Origin: Verrucomicrobiota bacterium
Lineage (GTDB): Bacteria; Verrucomicrobiota; Verrucomicrobiia; Chthoniobacterales; JAFAMB01
Length of the DNA stretch: 11,005 nt
NCBI GenBank assembly: GCA_019241095.1
Contig: JAFAXJ010000236.1
Span: 1-11,005 of the forward strand
Direction: 5' to 3'
The notes under the pieces are model-generated. The model worked only from the letters and a program-made list of their open reading frames with translations, made no database searches and was not told the origin of the DNA. The position numbers were made by a program, and so were the translations under genes. This document shows positions 6,415 through 11,005 of the stretch, piece by piece (the stretch's first letter is position 1; the number at the start of each line of letters is the position of its first letter).

Positions 6415-7561
6415 CCAACACCCCGCGGCTCATGGAACGCATTCTTTGAACCGCCGCTGGAACAATTTCGAGCGCCCTGGTTACATCCTCGGACGTGTTA
6501 AATCTGCCAAACGAAAATCGTAAACTGCCTCGCGCCCGATCATTTGAAAAGCCCATCGCCCTTAGCACGTGTGATGCCTCAAGTGATCCGGCGGTGCAAG
6601 CTGACCCGGCTGAACAGCAGATCCCCCGCTGGTCTAGCATTAACAGGAGTCCTTCCGAATCGATCCCATCGATCGCCAGATTGGTGGTATTTGGAAGTCG
6701 CTTAGTCTTGTGCCCGTTCACCTGAACCGAAGACAAACGTTCAAGTAATCCCGTCTCGAGACGATCTCTGAATGCACGAACTTCAGTGTCCTCCATGGCG
6801 ATCGTTTGAGCTGCGATCTCCGCCGCTTTGCCGCAACCTACCAATGACGCGGTATTCTCAGTTCCGCCGCGTTTCTTGTTCTCTTGCCCGCCCCCGATCA
6901 AGTATGGTTTAAAACGCGTCTTTCGATCCACGTACAGGGCCCCAACTCCTTTTGGCGCATGAATCTTGTGCCCCGACATTGACAGAAAATTGATAGGCGT
7001 TTGCGACAGATCAATCGGGATCTTACCTACCGCTTGCACGGCGTCAGTGTGAAGTAGTGTGCCTCTGCTCCCGCAAATTTCGGCAATTTCCTGAATAGGA
7101 AACAGAACTCCGGTTTCATTATTGGCCCACATGAGGGAGACAATCGCGGTATCATCTCGGATGGCGTCCTGAAGCTCATCAACATCGATCATGCCTTCGG
7201 AGTCCACTTCCAGGAATGTCACCTCATATCCTCGTCGAGCTAAATAATCCGCATGTTTGATGATAGCGCTATGTTCCACCTTGCTTGTAATCAGATGTTT
7301 GCGGTCAGGATCCATTTGCAACGCTGATTGAATTGCGCTGTTGTCAGATTCTGTTCCGCAACTCGTAAAAATGATTTCTGTAGGCTGGCAGTTAAGGAGT
7401 GCCGCAACCTGCTGCCGAGCTCGGTCGATGGCTTTGGCAGCCCGCTTTCCAAACGAGTAAGCACTGGATGGATTGCCATATTCTTCTCGCAAAAAAGGCA
7501 ACATGGCATCAAGAACGATCGGATCGATCTGTGTCGTAGCGTTATTATCGAGGTAGATCAT
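6407..7561 (-). CDS. nifS: Cysteine desulfurase, NifS/IscS type
   Basis: A 384-residue cytosolic PLP enzyme of class V aminotransferase fold. It takes sulfur from L-cysteine as a persulfide for Fe-S clusters, tRNA thiolation and similar uses. Key features are all present: N-terminal YLDNNATT (3-10), the PLP-stacking His97 in VEHSAI, Asp173 in HTDAVQ, the PLP Schiff-base Lys199 in SMSGHKIHAPKG, RGGTENTAS (231-239), and the active-site Cys322 in GSACTAGSLEASHVLRAMG. The short loop around Cys322 is the group I NifS/IscS pattern. Length is normal. It starts seven bases after the LAB_N gene stop and is probably its operon partner. No iscU, mnmA or nif gene is visible beside it, so the sulfur acceptor is unknown. 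The gene symbol names the family and does not imply nitrogen fixation. Tandem Cys315-Cys316 just before the active loop is a small curiosity. Confidence 0.95.
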   Translation of the reverse strand: MIYLDNNATTQIDPIVLDAMLPFLREEYGNPSSAYSFGKRAAKAIDRARQQVAALLNCQPTEIIFTSCGTESDNSAIQSALQMDPDRKHLITSKVEHSAIIKHADYLARRGYEVTFLEVDSEGMIDVDELQDAIRDDTAIVSLMWANNETGVLFPIQEIAEICGSRGTLLHTDAVQAVGKIPIDLSQTPINFLSMSGHKIHAPKGVGALYVDRKTRFKPYLIGGGQENKKRGGTENTASLVGCGKAAEIAAQTIAMEDTEVRAFRDRLETGLLERLSSVQVNGHKTKRLPNTTNLAIDGIDSEGLLLMLDQRGICCSAGSACTAGSLEASHVLRAMGFSNDRARGSLRFSFGRFNTSEDVTRALEIVPAAVQRMRSMSRGVLVS

Positions 7562-7568
7562 GAAAGAA

Positions 7569-7952
7569 CTATTGTGAAATTGCCTCGGTTTTTGCTTCGT
7601 TCGGCATGTTCTTAGCTTTCAGAACTTCTCGCCACTTCAAGTAAAGATTGCGTCCGTATAGGGGCAGCGGCGCCAAGGTCATAATAATCCCTACCGAATC
7701 GTGCCGATAAAAGATAAAGTAGCTGAGAGACAGGATACTTCCCAAAACACTGCATTCCCAGAAACCGACCGGAATGATACTTTTACCGGCCCGCTCAGAG
7801 GCTATCCATTGCAGGAAAAAACGAATAGAAAATATAGCGCTTCCAGACAGACCTACGACTTTCCATGGGGTCAGCGTTATGAGAGCGATTAGACTAACGG
7901 CTGCCAACCAGTTCATCGCCAACGATATCGCATTGAATAACGGCCTTGACAA
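7569..7952 (-). CDS. LAB_N domain membrane protein (lipid-A-disaccharide synthase N-terminal domain)
   Basis: A small membrane protein: 127 residues from a TTG at 7952, or 115 from an ATG at 7916. Three or four hydrophobic segments carry the LAB_N signature: TPWKVVGLSGSAIFSIRFFLQW (two parts around 28-49), then IASERAGKSIIPVGFW (50-65), LSYFIFYRHDSVGII (76-90) and YGRNLYLKW (99-107). LAB_N was first named from the extra N-terminal part of some lipid A disaccharide synthases, but here it stands alone without the LpxB glycosyltransferase domain. Stand-alone forms often sit beside sugar-lipid genes and are thought to act in lipid or undecaprenyl-sugar handling, though the activity is not settled. 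The frame is open upstream to 8037 without an ATG or GTG, and neither candidate start has a Shine-Dalgarno. The ATG at 7916 is safer by codon and the TTG leaves a more family-like N-terminus. The cysteine desulfurase follows after seven bases. Confidence 0.85.
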   Translation of the reverse strand: MSRPLFNAISLAMNWLAAVSLIALITLTPWKVVGLSGSAIFSIRFFLQWIASERAGKSIIPVGFWECSVLGSILSLSYFIFYRHDSVGIIMTLAPLPLYGRNLYLKWREVLKAKNMPNEAKTEAISQ

Positions 7953-8044
7953 GAAATCAGAAGGGGACCCGGCAGAGCCTTGCTCTACAAGCTGCTCGGT
8001 ACCTTCACCCGCTGAATCGCTCCTCCGCTGATATCACTTTCCTG

Positions 8045-8611
8045 TCACCCGCTCCATCCACTTCCTTTACTTCCTTTTCCTACGGGTTCAAGGTCGGGAT
8101 ATTTCGGATCGGGAGAGGGAGAATTGGACAGCACTGGCTGATCTCCTCGATCATCATCTTTGCGATGTGGATCAAAGAACAAATCAAAAGCGATGAATAA
8201 TGCTTTGGAATGACGAGCAAACCAAAGATTGAAAAGGGGAATCGGCAGAACAGTAAAGAATAGAACGACAAAGATCGGCAGCTTGATCCAGAACTCCAGA
8301 ATGAGGTAAATGGCCAACCCTACCAATGCGCCGACTCCATAGTTGATCGCGAAAATCGATAAAAGAAAATAACCCGGTTCCCGTTCAAAAGGGTAACCAC
8401 ACTGGATACAACCGTCGAGAGGCATCAGCCAATCTTGAAGGCTACGCACCTTGGGCCAATGAACAAACATGGGGCGCTGACCGCAGGTCGGGCATTTCCA
8501 GCGCAAAGCATTAGCCATCATCCAGAAAAAACGCCGGGACGAATATTCTGGCGGGCCATGGTTGGAGGCGGACACACCCATCCTCGCACCGTAGTACCTC
8601 AACATCAGCAT
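8045..8611 (-). CDS. DUF983 zinc-ribbon membrane protein
   Basis: From the ATG at 8611 this is 188 residues. A cytosolic zinc ribbon is formed by CPTCG (Cys40, Cys43) and CIQCG (Cys68, Cys71), typical of DUF983, followed by the family motif FEREPGYFL (about 75-83). Two membrane helices follow (about 80-105 and 110-132), then a charged, Gly/Ser/Pro-rich tail. DUF983 has no established biochemical function. Alternative starts are 8605 and 8581, and none has a good Shine-Dalgarno. The frame continues upstream to 8884, but that part lies antisense inside the ketosynthase gene and has no family features, so I exclude it. It heads the leftward run with the LAB_N gene (92 to 128 bases downstream depending on that start) and is divergent from the ketosynthase with about 50 bases between starts. 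Membrane plus zinc ribbon suggests a role with membrane lipids or proteins, which is inference. Confidence 0.85.
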   Translation of the reverse strand: MLMLRYYGARMGVSASNHGPPEYSSRRFFWMMANALRWKCPTCGQRPMFVHWPKVRSLQDWLMPLDGCIQCGYPFEREPGYFLLSIFAINYGVGALVGLAIYLILEFWIKLPIFVVLFFTVLPIPLFNLWFARHSKALFIAFDLFFDPHRKDDDRGDQPVLSNSPSPDPKYPDLEPVGKGSKGSGWSG

Positions 8612-8617
8612 GCAAGT

Positions 8618-8624
8618 GGGGGGG
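8618..8624 (+). repeat. G7 homopolymer between divergent starts
   Basis: Seven consecutive G bases lie between the DUF983 start (8611) and the ketosynthase start (8664), directly before an in-frame ATG at 8625. The adjacent palindrome GCATGC (8608-8613) holds the DUF983 ATG and, on the other strand, another in-frame ketosynthase ATG at 8610. Such tracts can vary in length by slippage; no functional claim is made. Confidence 0.5.
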
Positions 8625-8663
8625 ATGATTTGCGGAAAACAAAGCGACATCTTAGCATCCATC

Positions 8664-9866
8664 ATGTCGAAGGCCCAGGCCAAACACCGAGTGTTCGTAA
8701 CGGGGATGGGAGTCGTTTCGCCTTTGGGCCGTGATGCCGATTCCAATGCTGAATCGCTCCGACAAGCCCGAGACGCAATCCGCCCGGTTACGGCGTTTGA
8801 CGTTTCTGCGACTCGCTGCAAAACGATGGGCCAGGTTGATGATTCCTGGTTGGAAGATGCATTACCACCCAGTCGCGTTTCCAAACGACTTCATAGAAGC
8901 GCGAAGATGGTGATTTTGGCTGTTCGGGAAACCCTTCAGTCTTCAAACGGCGCGAAACCTCAATTGATGGTTGTTGGCACAACCAGTGGCGGAATGAGCT
9001 ATGGAGAAGCATTTTTCCGGCAGCTTCTGGCTAAAACTTCCAGAAAACATTTTGCTCAGCTGGTCGGAAATTATATGCCTCAAAAGCCCATTCTGGATGG
9101 GCAATATTTCAATAACATTCGAGTTCCATCGCAGGTTGTGGCAAACGCATGTTCTTCAGGATCCAATGCGATCGGACATGCTTTCGATCTAATCGGAGCT
9201 GGACTTTACGAGTGCATCCTGTGCGGCGGATACGATGCAGTGTGCGAGCTGGTGTTTGTGGGGTTTGACTCTCTCCAGGCTGCCACTCCCGAGCGGATTC
9301 GTCCTTTCGACAAAAATCGGACTGGCCTGGTCTTAGGAGAAGGGGCTGCTTTCTTCATTTTGGAATCGGAAGAGGCGGCCGCGCGAAGACGTTGTGAAGC
9401 CATTGCGGAAATTCTTGGCTACGGTGTCTCGACAGACACTTACCATATTACTCAGCCTCATCCTTCGGGAAGGGGCCCTAAACTGGCGATGGAACGAGCT
9501 TTGAGATTGGCTGGACTTCATCCTTCTGAAATAGAGTACATCAACGCTCATGGAACGGGCACCCAATTCAATGATGCTACCGAAGGTTTGGCTATCTCAA
9601 ACCTCTTCCAATCTGCTGCCGTTAGTTCCACTAAATCGATGATGGGTCACGCCCTCGGGGCTGCCGGCTCTATTGAGGCTGTGTTTTGCGTTCTTGCCTT
9701 GAGAGACGGCTTCCTGCCGCCTAACATCAATTTTGCTGAACCTGATCCAAGCTGGGACTTAAAGCTCATTGCCAACACGGCCCAGCACAGGAAAGTTGGC
9801 ATCACTCTGTCTAATTCGTTTGGCTTTGGCGGGGCCAACGCAAGCCTGATTTTGAGAAGGTTGTGA
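8664..9866 (+). CDS. Beta-ketoacyl synthase, active KS-alpha type (FabF-like)
   Basis: A 400-residue condensing enzyme of thiolase fold that joins malonyl-ACP units to an acyl chain by decarboxylative Claisen condensation. The full catalytic triad is visible: Cys163 in VVANACSSGSNAIG, His296 in INAHGTGTQFNDATE and His329 in STKSMMGHALGAAG with the conserved Lys324. The C-terminal SNSFGFGGANASLIL (383-397) and N-terminal VFVTGMGVVSPLG (10-22) are classic. I chose the ATG at 8664 because the fold normally begins a few residues before VFVTGMG. In-frame ATGs at 8625 and 8610 are possible but overlap or approach the divergent gene. No Shine-Dalgarno is obvious. Its stop overlaps the start of the following KS-like gene (GTGA), so the two products are probably made together and pair as a heterodimer. 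This points to specialised lipid or polyketide synthesis rather than housekeeping FabF, though the latter cannot be excluded. Confidence 0.93.
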   Translation: MSKAQAKHRVFVTGMGVVSPLGRDADSNAESLRQARDAIRPVTAFDVSATRCKTMGQVDDSWLEDALPPSRVSKRLHRSAKMVILAVRETLQSSNGAKPQLMVVGTTSGGMSYGEAFFRQLLAKTSRKHFAQLVGNYMPQKPILDGQYFNNIRVPSQVVANACSSGSNAIGHAFDLIGAGLYECILCGGYDAVCELVFVGFDSLQAATPERIRPFDKNRTGLVLGEGAAFFILESEEAAARRRCEAIAEILGYGVSTDTYHITQPHPSGRGPKLAMERALRLAGLHPSEIEYINAHGTGTQFNDATEGLAISNLFQSAAVSSTKSMMGHALGAAGSIEAVFCVLALRDGFLPPNINFAEPDPSWDLKLIANTAQHRKVGITLSNSFGFGGANASLILRRL

Positions 9867-10990
9867 ACGGCTTCATCCAAGGCGTGGGTGCTGTGTCGCC
9901 AGTGGGTTCCAGTGCCACCGATACTTGGTCCGCTTTGGTTCAGGGCCGTAAAGGGGAGCGAAAAATGTTTCCAGAGAGCATTGCGGGTCGCTCCCATTGG
10001 TTTTGCCCGGTTCCGGCCAAGTTTTTTTCCGAAGCGGCTCGCCAACCACGTCTACGACGTTCGGGGACTATATCGATGTTAGCGACGACGGCAGGATACG
10101 ATGCGATAGCCGAAGCCGGCTTGAAACCTGAAACATTGCGGAATGAACAGATTGCGATCGTTTGCGCGGTCTCTTCCGGCAGCGTGACCCAGACAAAGCG
10201 TTTTTTTTCTGAGCTCGTGACGCAAGGCGCCAGGAGTGCCAGTCCGATGCTGTTTCCGGAAACGGTGTATAACGCCCCTGCCAGTCATCTTGCCGCTCTG
10301 CTTGGGCTTGACGGCCAGAACTACACTCTCGTTGGGGATTCATCAGTCGGTGCTAGCGCGCTTCATTTCGCCACTGAACTTCTCGCCATTCAGCCGGAAC
10401 TGGATCGATGCTTAGTTGTGGCTGCCGAGGAGTCTGATTGGTTGCTGGCGGATGGCTTCGCGACTTGGCGAATGACAACTGAACAGGCGGATTTCGAAGT
10501 TTATGGGAGGAACTCCGGAACCGTCCTTGGTGAGGGAGGTGCAGCAATTCTGGTAGGTCGGCAAGGTCCTATTCGGATAGATCGATCATCTCCGGGGGAA
10601 TCTTTTTTTTCGATGAAAGACGGCGCATCAGCAGCGCTGGCTATTCTGTCGGGTACAGGCGCGACCCCTGATCTTATTGTGGGAAGCGCGAATGGAACGT
10701 TTGTTGACCGGATAGAGCAAAGAGCCTTTGAAAGGCTTTTTCCGACCACGCCAGTATATTGTCCGAAACCGGCGATCGGTGATGCTCTGGGCGCCAGTGC
10801 GCTGCTTCAGATTGTTATAGCCGCTTTTGCGTTGCGCCATCACCGGATTCCCGGGACGCTAAGTGGCGGTCCTAACCTCAAGACCTTGGTTCGCGAGACT
10901 ATCCATTATCCTGTCTCGACCGCTCTTGTGAGTTGCATGGGGTTCAATCAGCAGGTGAACGCGGTGTTGCTTGATGCCAAGGGTTATTGA
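9863..10990 (+). CDS. Ketosynthase-like chain-length factor (KS-beta), catalytically degenerate
   Basis: A 375-residue thiolase-fold protein starting at GTG 9863, which overlaps the KS-alpha stop by four bases (GTGA). GAGAAGG at 9854-9860 is close upstream. The N-terminus FIQGVGAVSPVGSS matches the ketosynthase start. In place of the active-site ACSSG it has GDSSVGAS (158-165), putting Asp159 where Cys belongs. The NAHGTGT His is lost (segment VGSANGTF, 273-280) and the second His is Asp307 in GDALGAS (306-312). Loss of all three residues, together with overlap with an intact ketosynthase, is the pattern of chain-length factors, which shape the product chain in a KS-CLF dimer. Classical factors have Gln at the Cys position, so Asp is unusual. 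Aryl polyene systems (ApeO/ApeC) have a similar pair. The end SCMGFNQQVNAVLL keeps the ketosynthase C-terminal fold. Fifteen bases follow the stop before the window ends. Confidence 0.88.
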   Translation: MNGFIQGVGAVSPVGSSATDTWSALVQGRKGERKMFPESIAGRSHWFCPVPAKFFSEAARQPRLRRSGTISMLATTAGYDAIAEAGLKPETLRNEQIAIVCAVSSGSVTQTKRFFSELVTQGARSASPMLFPETVYNAPASHLAALLGLDGQNYTLVGDSSVGASALHFATELLAIQPELDRCLVVAAEESDWLLADGFATWRMTTEQADFEVYGRNSGTVLGEGGAAILVGRQGPIRIDRSSPGESFFSMKDGASAALAILSGTGATPDLIVGSANGTFVDRIEQRAFERLFPTTPVYCPKPAIGDALGASALLQIVIAAFALRHHRIPGTLSGGPNLKTLVRETIHYPVSTALVSCMGFNQQVNAVLLDAKGY

Positions 10991-11005
10991 GGACAGTCCG
11001 TTGGC

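Noticed and set aside
8612..8884. Upstream extension of the DUF983 frame by 91 residues on the minus strand
   Set aside because: It is antisense inside the ketosynthase N-terminus, has no family features, and DUF983 proteins normally begin shortly before the zinc ribbon.

Overview
The window looks chromosomal and bacterial, and is densely packed with genes on both strands. There are ten complete protein genes, one gene running off the left edge and one doubtful 32-codon ORF. No RNA gene, transposon, CRISPR array or phage gene is visible, and no gene-free stretch exceeds about 190 bases. A Verrucomicrobiota member is the best guess. The basis is my recall of family styles: the TerB-type N-terminus, the roadblock/LC7 protein with its proline-rich linker, the rhomboid-like protein with its C-terminal helical tail, and the stand-alone LAB_N protein. 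This is inference and has not been tested by any search.

Left part (1-2876). A TerB-like gene is cut by the left edge and reads leftward. Facing it is a rightward unit with a good sigma70-like promoter: a rhomboid-fold membrane protein that has lost the protease signature, followed by mazG, which encodes a nucleotide house-cleaning enzyme. mazG converges with a leftward L,D-transpeptidase lipoprotein gene of cell-wall type.

Middle part (2877-6314). A rightward run, probably one operon, encodes a membrane-anchored family 2 glycosyltransferase of the carotenoid/lipid glycosyltransferase type, a two-part protein ending in a roadblock/LC7 domain, and a secreted HExxH metallopeptidase-like protein.

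Right part (6407-10990). A leftward run encodes a DUF983 zinc-ribbon membrane protein, a LAB_N (lipid A biosynthesis N-terminal domain) membrane protein and a NifS-type cysteine desulfurase. It converges with the metallopeptidase gene and diverges from two overlapping ketosynthase genes. The first ketosynthase has an intact Cys-His-His triad. The second has Asp in place of the active-site Cys and lacks both His residues, as expected of a chain-length-factor partner. The pair would form a KS-CLF heterodimer of the kind used for aryl polyenes and other type II polyketides, and the rest of such a cluster would lie to the right of the window. This pair is the most likely part of a specialised system. 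Shine-Dalgarno motifs are weak or absent at most starts, so several start codons are uncertain.
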